NCBI GenBank assembly: GCA_963791455.1
Contig: CAWBSM010000001.1
Span: 434,001-498,000 of the forward strand
Direction: 5' to 3'
Source of the DNA: Bog-473 sp963791455
GTDB taxonomy: Bacteria > Actinomycetota > Acidimicrobiia > Acidimicrobiales > RAAP-2
Length of the DNA: 64,000 bases
A model generated the notes under the pieces. That model had not been told where the DNA came from. It was given only the letters and a program-made list of their open reading frames with translations, and searched no databases. Shown here piece by piece: positions 29,413 to 38,569 of the stretch. The position numbers were made by a program, and so were the translations under genes. How positions within the stretch are numbered: position 1 is the first letter of the stretch; every line of letters starts with the position of its first letter.

Positions 29413-29840
29413 CGCAGCTGGCGTTCCATGAACGCCAAGAACATCGCCACCGAGAAGGCGAGGCTCGTGAAGAGGCTCATGACGAAGAAGATCCACGCCA
29501 GCTTCAGCCCGCGGCGCCGTCCCTCGCTGATGGTCCACAGCGGCATGAGGACGACGTTCATGATGATGTAGTCCTGGGCCGCCGAATCGGCGGCCCAATT
29601 GGAGAAGAGCATCTTCGTGTAGTTCACGTATGAAGCTCGGTGGCCGTAGAGGTTGGTGTAGCGGACGTTGAAGTACCAGCCGAGCCCGAGCGAGCACAGC
29701 CCGATCAGGTAGTAGAGTCCCTCGAGCAGCGTGACCTTGCCCACTGCCCCATCCCCGGCGAAGAGGCGCCGGTTGGCGACGAACGCGACCGCCGTGGTCG
29801 CAACGCCGAGAATGGCCGAGATCACCAGCGTTGTATACAC
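29373..29840 (-). CDS. DUF2834-like membrane protein
   Basis: A 155-residue protein with four predicted membrane helices (about 3-21, 38-56, 90-105, 112-136). The stretch QDYIIMNVVLMPLWTISEGRRRGLKLAW followed by a hydrophobic segment and FLAFMERQLR matches the DUF2834 pattern (polar GRR-x-G loop between helices, terminal MRER-like end). The function of the family is unknown. Convergent and overlapping with the FAD oxidoreductase 3' end. Confidence 0.7.
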   Translation of the reverse strand: MYTTLVISAILGVATTAVAFVANRRLFAGDGAVGKVTLLEGLYYLIGLCSLGLGWYFNVRYTNLYGHRASYVNYTKMLFSNWAADSAAQDYIIMNVVLMPLWTISEGRRRGLKLAWIFFVMSLFTSLAFSVAMFLAFMERQLRYNRSPVPASRTA

Positions 29841-29974
29841 AGTCCTCCTACTTCTCTTGGCGGTGGATGTGCGACAACCCTAAAGGCAGCCGCGCCGGCG
29901 GGGCGGGACCGTCAGAGCCGATCGACGACGAAGATCGGGCGCTCCAAGAGGATCGGGCCAGGCGCGGAAACCAC

Positions 29975-31492
29975 TCAGGGCGCGTCCGGGGGCAACGCAG
30001 CCAACACCTGCGACCAGCTGAAGGTGAAGGATCTGACCGGCGCGGTCGCGACCGCCAGGGTGACTGCCATGGAGGTCCCGCCCCCGTCTCCGCTGTGAGT
30101 GTCGCCCGTCGCGTCCACCGCCGCACCCATGGCCAGGTTGGCCCCCGACCCGAAGTTGTCCAGGATTCCCTTGCGGTGGCCCCAACAGCCCGGCGCGCTG
30201 CGATGCAAGCAGTCCAGGTTTCCGCTGTCGAACCCGTCGTCGTACATCCACCCGTAGACAGCGTCGAGACCGTTGGCCGAGCCGCCGGCCCACTCGGCGT
30301 CGTCGAGGGCGTACGCCTGCCCGGGATCGGGCGGGTCGCTGGCGTCGACCGCTCCCACCTGCGCATTCTGGTTGAGGGCGGCCGTCAGCCCGTCGAAGGG
30401 GGGCAGTCCCCGGTCCACTCTTTCGAGGTTGACGGCGATGAAGAGCTGATCGGGCACGCTAAGGCGGGCGAACCCAGACGGGAGCACCATGAGCCGGACC
30501 CCTTCCTGCTCGTGCGCGCGGTTGACCGCGGCCAGGACCGCTGCGATGCACGGGGCAGAGTTGTCGAGCCCGCCGGGAGCGCACACCCGCGTGAAGTCGG
30601 GAACGGGTGCCACGTTGTGGCGAGGGTCGGGGATGCCGGTCGCGGACTCGGACGTCGGAACGGCGCGGAGCGGCTGCAGGGTCCCGGCCGACGTGGCGGC
30701 CACGGCCTGGTTCCAGCTGTAGGCGTAAGGGTGATGCGTGTCGCGCCCTGAGCCCGACCGCGTGCCGCCGTCGACCGCCAAGATCGCCGTCAGGGAGGAT
30801 CCACCCTGGTCTCCGGACGACGTGTCGCCGGCCGGGTCGAATCCGGCTCCCATCACGAGGTGCGGTGAGCCGAACCGGTCGAGGACGATGTGGCGATCGA
30901 GCCAGCATCCCGAAGGCTGGTCGTGCGAGCATCCCGGAACGCCGCTGTCCGGGCCGTCGTCGTACATCCACTGGTAGTCCGCGTCGAGGCCGTTGTCGAC
31001 GGCACCGATCCATTCCGTGACGGCAGAGGAATAAGGGTGGCCGGGTTGCCGGGGTAATCGTGCCGTCTCGGCACCCCGCTGAGCCGTGGCGTCGAGGGTA
31101 GTGACGAGTCCGGCGAAGGGGCTCAGTCCGCGATCGACACGTTCGCGATCGACGGCCACAAAGAGCTGTTGGGGAACGGTCAGATGCGCGAAGTCGGACG
31201 GCAGCGCCATCGGCCCGAGGCCCTCGCCCGCCCGGGCGGCGTCGATTGCCTCCAGCGTGATGCGCAAGCACATGCTCGAGGAGTCCGCGCCGATGGGGGC
31301 GCATGCGTTGGGGTAGTCCGGCGTCGGCGCGACCGAACGCGCCGGATCGGCCAGACCTTGCCCGAACTGCCCCGAGCCCGAGCAGCCCGCCAGGCCCAGG
31401 CTCAAGACCAGGCCCACGGTCACGGCCACGGTGAGGGCCGTCCACCGCCGCCGGCCCGCGGTGACGTGCGACTGGTGACCTTGGCCCCCCAT
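29975..31492 (-). CDS. Lipoprotein with two tandem copies of a CAP-like domain
   Basis: A 505-residue protein. The N-terminus is a lipoprotein signal with lipobox LSLGLAGC (Cys 37). The rest is two ~200-residue copies of one domain: each begins VAP-x-PD with a Cys pair, contains LPSDFAHLTVPQQLFVAVDR / LPSGFARLSVPDQLFIAVNL, a WMYDDG motif, a disulfide-like C-x(n)-GCW, and RxxVLD or GHRKGILDNFGS followed by MGA. The GHRKGIL stretch resembles the late motif of CAP/SCP domains, but the usual catalytic-like His/Glu set is not evident. It is probably a surface protein. The ATG at 31492 is preferred; GTG 31513 is also possible. Confidence 0.75.
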   Translation of the reverse strand: MGGQGHQSHVTAGRRRWTALTVAVTVGLVLSLGLAGCSGSGQFGQGLADPARSVAPTPDYPNACAPIGADSSSMCLRITLEAIDAARAGEGLGPMALPSDFAHLTVPQQLFVAVDRERVDRGLSPFAGLVTTLDATAQRGAETARLPRQPGHPYSSAVTEWIGAVDNGLDADYQWMYDDGPDSGVPGCSHDQPSGCWLDRHIVLDRFGSPHLVMGAGFDPAGDTSSGDQGGSSLTAILAVDGGTRSGSGRDTHHPYAYSWNQAVAATSAGTLQPLRAVPTSESATGIPDPRHNVAPVPDFTRVCAPGGLDNSAPCIAAVLAAVNRAHEQEGVRLMVLPSGFARLSVPDQLFIAVNLERVDRGLPPFDGLTAALNQNAQVGAVDASDPPDPGQAYALDDAEWAGGSANGLDAVYGWMYDDGFDSGNLDCLHRSAPGCWGHRKGILDNFGSGANLAMGAAVDATGDTHSGDGGGTSMAVTLAVATAPVRSFTFSWSQVLAALPPDAP

Positions 31493-31602
31493 CAGACGAA
31501 CCAACGTAGCCACGTCAACGCTCAGAGCGCGATCGCTGCAACGATCGAATGCGTCTCTCCGGGACCGCCGCGCCGCCCTGCCAGTGTGCCCCCCGTGCCG
31601 CG

Positions 31603-32421
31603 CTACGGAGCTCCGGCCTCCGTGTTCCCGTAGCGAGGGGCTCGTTTCTCGAGGAACGCAGCGAGCGCCTCTTGCATGTCGCCCGTCATGGAGGAAAGGA
31701 CCTGGGTTCTGTTCTCCAGATCGATCCCCGCCTGGAGCGAGCCGACCTCGAGCTGGGACCACATGACCTCTTTGGTCATGCGTACCCCCCACGGAGCGTT
31801 GGCCACGATGAGGCGGGCCGTGTCGAGTGCCGCGGCCAGCAGCCCGTCGGCGGGCACCACCCGGAGGACCAGGCCGATGCGGTCCGCCTCTTCGGCCTCG
31901 ATGATGCGGCCCGTCAGCATCAGCTCCCAGGCCCGAGACGCCCCGACCAACCGGGGCAGAAGCCAACTCACCCCGATGTCACAGCCGGAGAGTCCCAGCC
32001 GGACGAAGGCGGCGTTGAAGCGGGCCGAGGGTGAGGCGATGCGGATGTCGCACGCCAGGGCCAGGGCGAGGCCGCCGCCCGCCGCCGGCCCGTTGACGGC
32101 GGCGATGACCGGTTGGGGTAACGAACGCAACCGGGGAACCAGCGTCGCAATGTGCGTCTGGGTGGCGAAGCTGGCCTCGACGCGACCGAGGCGGTCGGCC
32201 CCGGGGGCATTCCCGTAGCCCCCCAGGTCGATACCGGCACAGAACCCCCTGCCCGCCCCGGTGAGGAGCACCACGCGGCAGGTCGGATCGCCGGCGATAC
32301 TCGCAAGCGTGTCGTGGAGCTCGCCGATCAGCTCCGCGTTCATGGCGTTGAGCCTCTCGGGTCGGTTCATCGTGATCCGGGTGACGCCCTGCTCGGGCTG
32401 GTCGACAAGCAGTGTGGACAT
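31603..32421 (-). CDS. Enoyl-CoA hydratase/isomerase family protein
   Basis: A 272-residue crotonase-fold protein. It has GAGRGFCAGIDLGGYG (oxyanion loop 1), AAVNGPAAGGGLALALACDI (oxyanion loop 2) and FVRLGLSGCDIGVSWLLPRL. In true hydratases the last segment carries catalytic Glu residues; here that position is GCDIG, so it may be an isomerase, hydrolase or other crotonase rather than a classical hydratase. AGAGGAG lies eight bases before the ATG. Its substrate would be a CoA thioester, fitting the lipid and sterol theme of the window. Confidence 0.88.
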   Translation of the reverse strand: MSTLLVDQPEQGVTRITMNRPERLNAMNAELIGELHDTLASIAGDPTCRVVLLTGAGRGFCAGIDLGGYGNAPGADRLGRVEASFATQTHIATLVPRLRSLPQPVIAAVNGPAAGGGLALALACDIRIASPSARFNAAFVRLGLSGCDIGVSWLLPRLVGASRAWELMLTGRIIEAEEADRIGLVLRVVPADGLLAAALDTARLIVANAPWGVRMTKEVMWSQLEVGSLQAGIDLENRTQVLSSMTGDMQEALAAFLEKRAPRYGNTEAGAP

Positions 32422-32532
32422 GAGCCGGCTCCTCTTGGCGCGAGTTGGGCCATCCTCTCCCATGTGTTTCATCACGGCCAGCGGTCGCCCGCGCGTCCCT
32501 CGGAGCCCTCCAAACTGTGTTTACTACTAAGC

Positions 32533-33906
32533 ATGGGTGGGTTACGTCATTCCGGCGTCGTCGGAGCGCCGCCGGACGAAGTCTTCGCCTGGCACACGCG
32601 GCCGGGAGCACTCCTGCGCCTGGCCCCGCCGTGGCAGCCCATCCGGGTCCTCGAGGAGGCTCCATCGCTCCGAGACGGGAAGGCCGTCCTAAGACTGCCC
32701 GGCGGCGTGCGCTGGGTGGCGCAGCACGGTGGGTACGAGCCGCCACGCCAATTCGTGGACGAGCTGGTGTCCCTGCCGCTGCGCTGGCGCCACACGCACA
32801 CCTTCGAGCCCATGACCGAGTCGACGACCCGGGTCACCGACGTCGTCGAGACGCCCGTCCCAGGGTCTGTCCTCCGGCAAACCTTCCGCTACCGGCACCA
32901 GCAGCTCGCGGGCGATCTGGCCGTCCATCGAGCCATGGCGATGCTGCGTTCCCCACCACTGACCGTCGCGGTCACGGGTTCCTCCGGTCTCATCGGTTCT
33001 GCTCTGTGCGCGTTGCTCTCCACCGGCGGTCATCGGGTCATCCGCCTCGTGCGGCGACCGCCCCGTCGGGTGGACGAGCGTCGCTGGCAACCCGACGACC
33101 GGCCCGATCCCAGGACACTCGAGGGTGTCGACGCCGTCGTGCACCTAGCTGGAGCGTCGATCGCCGGCAGGTTCAGCGATCAGCACAAGCGACGGGTCCG
33201 CGAGAGCCGAATCGGCCCGACGAACGCGCTGGCTTCGACCATGGCGACCATGTCCGCCGCCGGGGATGGACCCTCCGTCTTCGTCAGTGCGTCCGCCATC
33301 GGCTACTACGGCGCCGATCGCGGGGACGAGCAACTCACCGAGGAGAGCGACCGCGGCACGGGATTCCTGGCCGAGGTCGTGGCCGGATGGGAGGCCGCGG
33401 CGGAGCCGGCGCGAGAGGCTGGTTTGCGTGTCGTGACCGTCAGGACCGGCATCGTTCAGTCCACACAGGGTGCCACCCTGAAGCTCCTCCGTCCGCTCTT
33501 CTCCGCCGGGCTGGGGGGACCACTCGCCCCCGGCTCCCAGTGGGTGTCGTGGATCGGCCTCGACGACGTGCTCGACGTGTTCGCCCGGGCGCTCGCGGAC
33601 GAGCGGCTCGCGGGGCCCGTCAACGCGGTCGCCCCCAACCCGGTGCGCAACCGCGAGTACGCCTCGACCTTGGCCCGCGTGCTGCGTCGCCCCGCACTGA
33701 TCCCGGTGCCGTCGCTCGGACCCCGTCTGTTCCTCGGTGCGGAGGGCACCCACGAGATGGTCCAGGCGAGCCAGCGGGTCCTTCCGCAGCGCCTCAGCGC
33801 CTGCGGGCATAGTTTTCGTCACCCGACGCTCGATGCCTGTCTGCGACATCAGCTCGGTCACCTCGGACCGCTGCCCGGACCCGGCGAGGAGGAAACGCTC
33901 GGTTAG
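32533..33906 (+). CDS. TIGR01777 family oxidoreductase with N-terminal SRPBCC-like domain
   Basis: A 457-residue protein. Residues ~1-135 look like a SRPBCC/START-type ligand pocket (VFAWHTRPGALLRLAPPWQP, then WRHTHTFEPM). The rest is an atypical SDR: VAVTGSSGLIGSALCALL (Rossmann), VVHLAGASIAGRFS, FVSASAIGYYGAD and WVSWIGLDDVLDVFARAL, all diagnostic of the TIGR01777/YfcH family. Function is unknown; the pocket fusion is common in actinobacteria. It is divergent from the crotonase gene. Confidence 0.88.
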   Translation: MGGLRHSGVVGAPPDEVFAWHTRPGALLRLAPPWQPIRVLEEAPSLRDGKAVLRLPGGVRWVAQHGGYEPPRQFVDELVSLPLRWRHTHTFEPMTESTTRVTDVVETPVPGSVLRQTFRYRHQQLAGDLAVHRAMAMLRSPPLTVAVTGSSGLIGSALCALLSTGGHRVIRLVRRPPRRVDERRWQPDDRPDPRTLEGVDAVVHLAGASIAGRFSDQHKRRVRESRIGPTNALASTMATMSAAGDGPSVFVSASAIGYYGADRGDEQLTEESDRGTGFLAEVVAGWEAAAEPAREAGLRVVTVRTGIVQSTQGATLKLLRPLFSAGLGGPLAPGSQWVSWIGLDDVLDVFARALADERLAGPVNAVAPNPVRNREYASTLARVLRRPALIPVPSLGPRLFLGAEGTHEMVQASQRVLPQRLSACGHSFRHPTLDACLRHQLGHLGPLPGPGEEETLG

Positions 33907-34039
33907 GCGGCGCCCCGGGGAGCTCGACCGCTCGGTAGCCGAACTTCGGCTCGTTTCGCTCCGGAAGGATCCGATCTGGCCGGTCACGTAGGCCTTGGTG
34001 CGGGGATCGGCCGTGACACCCGTTGATCAGCGGAGAATC

Positions 34040-34660
34040 TCACGCCTTCGGCTTCACCGCCACACCGATCGTGAACCAGCTCCAGGGCTTCGGCCCCCGC
34101 ACGTAGCGCTGCTCGTTGCGTTGCATCACGAACCCGGCTCCCTCCACGAGCGTGGACGAGTCCCTCGTGAGATGGCACCCGTCGGCCAGCCGACGCTGCA
34201 GCGGCTCAATGCGATGTTGCCACTTGGCGACGCCGGGGTCGGGGGACAGCCCGTGCTCCAAGAAATGGACGGCGCCGCCCGGCCGCAGCACCCGCTGCAC
34301 CTCGCGCAATGCCTGCTCCGGATCGGGCACGGTGCACAGGGTGAAGGTGAAAAGGGCAGCGTCACAGGAAGCGTCAAGAAGGGGGAGCTCCTGCCCGTCC
34401 AGCCCGACGTGCTCAACCCGTACCTGACTCTCGCGAATTCTTCGCTCGGCGAGCCGCCGGGCCGTCGCCGCCGGCTCGACGGCCAGCACAACCTCGACGG
34501 AGGACGGATAGTACGGCACATTGAGACCTGATCCGAAGCCGACCTCGACCACCCGACCCGTCAGCCCATCGACGGCTTGCGACCGCCAGCGCTCCATCCC
34601 GGCCGCACCGCACATGCAGTCGACCAGGCGCGGCACGACGTGCTCCCGGTACACACCCAT
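34040..34660 (-). CDS. Class I SAM-dependent methyltransferase
   Basis: A 206-residue methyltransferase. It has VVEVGFGSGLNVPYYP (SAM motif I), VLAVEPAATARRLAERR, LDASCDAALFTFTLCTVPDP (motif IV) and VLRPGGAVHFLEHGLSPD. This set is that of a common actinobacterial Methyltransf_11 protein related to UbiE/phospholipid N-methyltransferases; substrate unknown. TAGGGT ends seven bases before the ATG, so the message may be leaderless. It is divergent from the SDR gene with 47 bases between. Confidence 0.85.
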   Translation of the reverse strand: MGVYREHVVPRLVDCMCGAAGMERWRSQAVDGLTGRVVEVGFGSGLNVPYYPSSVEVVLAVEPAATARRLAERRIRESQVRVEHVGLDGQELPLLDASCDAALFTFTLCTVPDPEQALREVQRVLRPGGAVHFLEHGLSPDPGVAKWQHRIEPLQRRLADGCHLTRDSSTLVEGAGFVMQRNEQRYVRGPKPWSWFTIGVAVKPKA

Positions 34661-34707
34661 CGTCCGGACCCTACCCGGGGCGGTGGTGGCTGAGGGAGAA
34701 TCGGCCC

Positions 34708-35574
34708 ATGGACATTCACGGGAGCGCATTGGTCACCGGGGCCAGTCGCGGCATAGGGCGGGCCATCGCTCTCGAGCTCGCCGACCGCGGCTTCGACACG
34801 GTGGCCACCATGCGGGACACTGCCGCCGGCGCCGGCATGGAGGACGAGACGGAGGGTCGGCTCACGATCCGGCGACTCGATGTGACCGATCCCTCGACAT
34901 TCGACCTGCCGAAAGAGCTCTGCCTCCTGGTAAACAACGCGGGAATCGATACCGACTACCTTCCAGTGGAGTTCGCCGACGTCGACGACTGGCGCCGCAT
35001 GTTCGAGACGAACGTCTTCGGGGTGGTGGCCGTGACGGCGGCAGCCATCCCTCTCCTGCGGGTCAACCAGCCATCGGTGGTGTGCACCATCACCTCGTCG
35101 TCGATCATCGCCGCCGTGCCGTTCTACTCCGCCTACCGAGCATCGAAGGCCGCGGTGTCCGCGTTCTGCGACAGCCTGCGGGTGGAGGTCGCGCCCTTCG
35201 GCATCCGTGCCGTCGAGATCCTCCCCGGACCCGTCGACACCGACATGTTCCGGCTCAGCTCTGGCGAGCAGGACGCGGGGCGCTTCGCCGACTACCGCGC
35301 ATTGGGGGCCGTGGCGGCAATGCTGCGACAAGAGCACGCCGACCCCCGCGTGGTGCAGCCGGCGCAGGCCGCCGCGGCCGTCGTCGATGCGATTCTCGAC
35401 GGCTCGGGCCCGATGCGCTACGGATGTGATCCCGTTTCGCTCGAGCTGCTCGACCTGTGGCGCCAGTGTGACGACGAGACGGTCTTCAGCATGACCGGCC
35501 GGTCCCTGCTCGACCACGTAGCGCAGGCTCCCCCGGGCACCGTCTCCGACTCGGGTGCGGCCGCAGGCGGTTGA
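34708..35574 (+). CDS. SDR family oxidoreductase
   Basis: A 288-residue short-chain dehydrogenase: SALVTGASRGIGRAIALELA, NNAGIDTDYL, a Ser in the TSSSIIAAV strand and YRASKAAVSAFCDSL. Adjacent to the catalytic lysine the PGPVDTDMF loop is typical. The C-terminus is longer than in minimal SDRs (through about residue 288), as in sterol- or retinol-type enzymes; substrate unknown. Confidence 0.87.
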   Translation: MDIHGSALVTGASRGIGRAIALELADRGFDTVATMRDTAAGAGMEDETEGRLTIRRLDVTDPSTFDLPKELCLLVNNAGIDTDYLPVEFADVDDWRRMFETNVFGVVAVTAAAIPLLRVNQPSVVCTITSSSIIAAVPFYSAYRASKAAVSAFCDSLRVEVAPFGIRAVEILPGPVDTDMFRLSSGEQDAGRFADYRALGAVAAMLRQEHADPRVVQPAQAAAAVVDAILDGSGPMRYGCDPVSLELLDLWRQCDDETVFSMTGRSLLDHVAQAPPGTVSDSGAAAGG

Positions 35575-35615
35575 CGGTCGCACCCGGGTCAGCCCGGAGC
35601 CAGAGCCGTCCCGTG

Positions 35616-36522
35616 TTACTCCGCCGTGAGTTCGTCCCTCGCCGCGAGCTCCTCCCGCAGCTGATCCGCGGTGAGTTCGGGGTAGCGGGGATCTAGCTCC
35701 GCCAGCGCGTGCACCAGCACCGCGCTCGACGCAGATCCGCGCGAACCACTTGTGGTCCGCCGGGATGACGTGCCACGGCGCCCACTCGGTGCTGGTCTGC
35801 GAGAGCATGTCGGAGAAGGCGTGCTGGTAGTCATCCCAGTAGCGGCGTTCTCGGATGTCGCTTGGCGAGAACTTCCAGTGGTGATCAGGGAGGTCCAGGC
35901 GACGGAGGAAGCGCTGGCGTTGTTCCTCCTTCGAGAGGTTGAGCAGGACCTTGAGCACCCGTATTCCGTTCTGGGTCAAGTAGTGCTCCCAGGTGTTGAT
36001 CTGGGCGAACCGACGTTTCCAGACGTCCTTTCCGGTGGCCTCGTGCGGCAGGTGCTGGGATTCCAAGAGCTCGGGGTGAACCCGTACGACCAGCACCTCT
36101 TCGTAGTGAGACCGGTTGAAAACGCCGATCTCGCCGCGGGCGGGGAGCAGTCGCTCGTAGCGCCAGAGGTAGTCGTGCCGAAGCTCCTCACTCGATGGCT
36201 CCTTGAAACTGCTGACGCGTACCCCTTGCGGGTTCACGCCGCTCATGACGTGACGGATGGTGCTGTCTTTGCCGGCCGCATCGAGCCCCTGCAGGCACAG
36301 GAGCAAGCCGTGGGTATCTTGCGCGGCCAGGCGCTCCTGGTACTCAGCCAGGAGCTGCACGCTCTGCGCACGCAATTCCGCGCCGTCCGGTTCCTCAACA
36401 AAGTCCGCCGTGAAGCCCGGGTCGAAGTGCTCCGGCAACTTCACCTTGGAGCCGGGCTTTACCAGCAGGGCGCGGGCGAGCTCACCGATCCATGGCGGCG
36501 GCTCTACGTCATTCTGGCTCAT
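35616..36522 (-). pseudogene. Polyphosphate kinase 2 family protein with a late frameshift
   Basis: Most of a PPK2 protein is intact: LCLQGLDAAGKDSTIRHVMS (Walker A), FNRSHYEEVLVVRVHPE (Walker B and lid) and HHWKFSPSDIRERRYWDDY. At WFARIC (near 35730) the frame breaks; the expected continuation SAVLVHALAELDPRYPEL-to-stop follows at once in another frame. Loss of two bases in a GCGC run would explain it. As read, the original frame runs on for ~300 unrelated codons antisense through the SDR gene. PPK2 interconverts polyphosphate and NDP/NTP. The catalytic part is complete, so the gene may be functional if this is a sequence error. A 62-codon gene precedes it. Confidence 0.85.
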
Positions 36523-36552
36523 GCTTACGACGACGAGTCGGAAATCCGCGAG

Positions 36553-36741
36553 CTAGTCGTTTACCCGCGGCGGGTTGTCGATCAGGAAGAGAACCGATTC
36601 GAGCACGTTGCGACGTAGGCGCAGTCCTTCTCGGTACTCTGCGTTGTCGGTGCCGGCGATCTCGGTGCTGAGATCACTGAGTGAGCTCTCGAGCAGGCGT
36701 TGCAGCTCGGCACACTGTGCCTCGGTGAGTTCGATCAACAT
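36553..36741 (-). CDS. Small conserved-looking protein of unknown function
   Basis: A 62-residue, Leu/Glu-rich, probably two-helix protein (LTEAQCAELQRLLESSLSDL, then REGLRLRRNVLESVLFLID). GGGGAGG sits six to eight bases before the ATG. The composition is helical and coding-like. It lies 30 bases upstream of the PPK2 gene on the same strand, so it probably shares its transcript; I recognise no family. Confidence 0.7.
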   Translation of the reverse strand: MLIELTEAQCAELQRLLESSLSDLSTEIAGTDNAEYREGLRLRRNVLESVLFLIDNPPRVND

Positions 36742-36898
36742 GCGCTCGCCTCCCCAACTCGTTGGGCCGCCACTCGGTCGGCCGAGACGGCCATCGACGC
36801 CTCGGGCACAACTTATGCGATCGCGTCAGGTACCGCGTCGGGCTGTGTCTCCGGACCCTCGTCGACACGCTACGTTCGGCCCGACAAGAAAGGTGACC

Positions 36899-37483
36899 GT
36901 GCATCTCTCCGTTGTCGTCGCCGTCTTCCCGATCATCTTCTTGGGCGAACTGCCCGACAAGACCATGTTCGCTTCGCTCGTGATGTCGACCCGGGGTCGG
37001 CCCGCCATCGTCTGGGTGGGCGCGGCGGCCGCCTTCACAGTCCATGTCGTCATCGCCACGACGGTTGGGGTCGTGCTGTTCCGCCTCCTTCCACAACGCG
37101 CCCTCGAGGCGTTCGTCGCAGCGATGTTTCTCGCCGGTGCTTTATTGGCACTGCGCGAAGCGGCCAAGGAGCGCCGTGAGGAGAGCCTGATCCAACGGGA
37201 GACGGCGTCGCATCGCCGCATCGCCGTGACCGCATTCGTGGTGATCTTCCTGGCCGAGTGGGGTGACCTGACGCAGATCCTGACGGCCAACCTGGCTGCT
37301 CATTATCACGATCCGCTTTCGGTCGGCGTCGGGGCACTGCTCGCCCTCTGGACCGTGGCCGCGCTGGCGGTGGTCAGCGGCCAGAGCCTCTTGCGCGTGG
37401 TCAACGTCGCCACCGTCCGCATCGTCACCGCCGTGGTCCTGACCGGCTTGGCGGGCTGGGCGGCCTGGGAGGCGGCCCGCTGA
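36899..37483 (+). CDS. TMEM165/GDT1 (UPF0016) family transporter
   Basis: A 194-residue membrane protein with six helices in two homologous halves. Each half carries the family signature: FLGELPDKTMFASLVMS in the first and FLAEWGDLTQILTANLA in the second (E-x-G-D-K/R-T/S; the first has P for G, the second L for K). The family moves Mn2+/Ca2+ in exchange for protons; bacterial members such as MneA export manganese. It starts at GTG after AAGGTGA. Confidence 0.88.
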   Translation: MHLSVVVAVFPIIFLGELPDKTMFASLVMSTRGRPAIVWVGAAAAFTVHVVIATTVGVVLFRLLPQRALEAFVAAMFLAGALLALREAAKERREESLIQRETASHRRIAVTAFVVIFLAEWGDLTQILTANLAAHYHDPLSVGVGALLALWTVAALAVVSGQSLLRVVNVATVRIVTAVVLTGLAGWAAWEAAR

Positions 37484-37502
37484 GGCCCCTTCGATGGGCC
37501 TC
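37482..37502. terminator. Bidirectional hairpin between convergent genes
   Basis: GAGGCCC and GGGCCTC form a perfect seven-pair stem with a seven-base loop. The left arm includes part of the transporter stop codon, and the convergent response-regulator stop lies four bases past the right arm. No T-run, as common in high-GC actinobacteria. Confidence 0.6.
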
Positions 37503-37505
37503 CTG

Positions 37506-38297
37506 CTAAGCGGTGGGGCCGGAGAACCGGTATCCGATGCCCCGGATGGTGGTGATCCAGAGCGGATTCTCCGGGTCGGCTTCGATCTTCAGGCGTACCC
37601 GGCGGATGTGCTCGGTGACCGTCGACCGGCCCTGCCACCGCCCGTTGGAGCCCCAGACCCGCTCGAGCAGCTCCTCTCGGGAGAAGACTCGTCCCGGAGC
37701 GGCGGCGAGAAAGGCGAGCAGGTCGAATTCCTTCCGCGTCATCATCACTTCGACATCACCCACGGTGACGGTCCGGGTCCCTTGGTCGATGACGAGTTCC
37801 CCGTGGTCGAGCGTGGTCGTCGGTGCCGCACTGCCGCGCCGCAGGACGGCCCGTACCCGGGCCTCGAGCTCGGCGAAAGAGAACGGCTTGGCGATGACGT
37901 CGTCGGCACCCAGGTTGAGGAGGCTGATGCGGTCACGTTCGGATGCCCGGCCCGAGCAGACGATGATCGGCACCATGCTGCGGTCCCGGATGTCCGTGAG
38001 GACCTCTGACGTCTCGCCGCCCAGGTCGAAGTCGAGGATGACCAGGTCGGCCGGGTCGCGGAAGACCAGATCGAGCGAGGAAGGCACGTTCGCGGCTTCG
38101 GCCACGTCGTAACCCGACCGCTTGAGGTAGTGCTGGAGCGCACGGCGGCAGTTGTGGTCGTCCTCGGCCAGCAAGATCGTTCGGGTCGCAACATCGGTTG
38201 CGGCCGGCATGAGCATCGTCATCGGGTTGGATGCGACGGCTCGCAGGTCGTCGCGGTAGCGCTCTGGATGAGTGGAGACGTCGACGGGCATGGTCAC
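37506..38297 (-). CDS. OmpR-type response regulator (copy 1)
   Basis: A 263-residue REC plus winged-helix protein. The receiver has LLAEDDHNCRRAL, the phospho-Asp in LVILDFDLGGE and the Lys in DVIAKPFSFAELEARV. The effector has MTRKEFDLLAFLAAAPGRVFS and TTIRGIGYRFSG. The loop after the Asp is FDLGGE instead of the usual xMPGMDG, so switch behaviour may be atypical. The neighbouring regulator is a close paralogue, and no histidine kinase is adjacent to either. The first ~40 residues before the receiver are unstructured-looking; a start at an internal ATG is possible. Confidence 0.9.
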   Translation of the reverse strand: MTMPVDVSTHPERYRDDLRAVASNPMTMLMPAATDVATRTILLAEDDHNCRRALQHYLKRSGYDVAEAANVPSSLDLVFRDPADLVILDFDLGGETSEVLTDIRDRSMVPIIVCSGRASERDRISLLNLGADDVIAKPFSFAELEARVRAVLRRGSAAPTTTLDHGELVIDQGTRTVTVGDVEVMMTRKEFDLLAFLAAAPGRVFSREELLERVWGSNGRWQGRSTVTEHIRRVRLKIEADPENPLWITTIRGIGYRFSGPTA

Positions 38298-38569
38298 GTC
38301 GCCCCGCGTTGATGCCGATGGAGCAGCGGCGACAGGCCGAACTTCATGGCGATAGATCCCCCTCGTCCTTCCGCACGCATTTGCGCTGCGGTACCCCGGA
38401 CCCCCTCTTGCAAGCTGAGACCCGGAGTGTGGTTGTTGTCAGTGTCGGCCCGTGGCCGACCTGGCTCCATAGGACTTTTGGACCATAAATTGCGCCGCCG
38501 TGGTGTGACAGGGGTGCCGGTGCGGGCAGCGCCCGAGGTCAGGCCCTCATGACGCGTCGGGGTGCCTCG

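Noticed and set aside
31493..31966. Upstream extension of the lipoprotein frame
   Set aside because: It would bury the lipoprotein signal and overlaps the crotonase gene, which is on the same strand with its own good start.
34561..35615. The PPK2 frame continuing another ~350 codons beyond WFARIC
   Set aside because: Sequence after the break is unrelated to any kinase and is antisense to a well-supported SDR gene; the true C-terminus is in the neighbouring frame.
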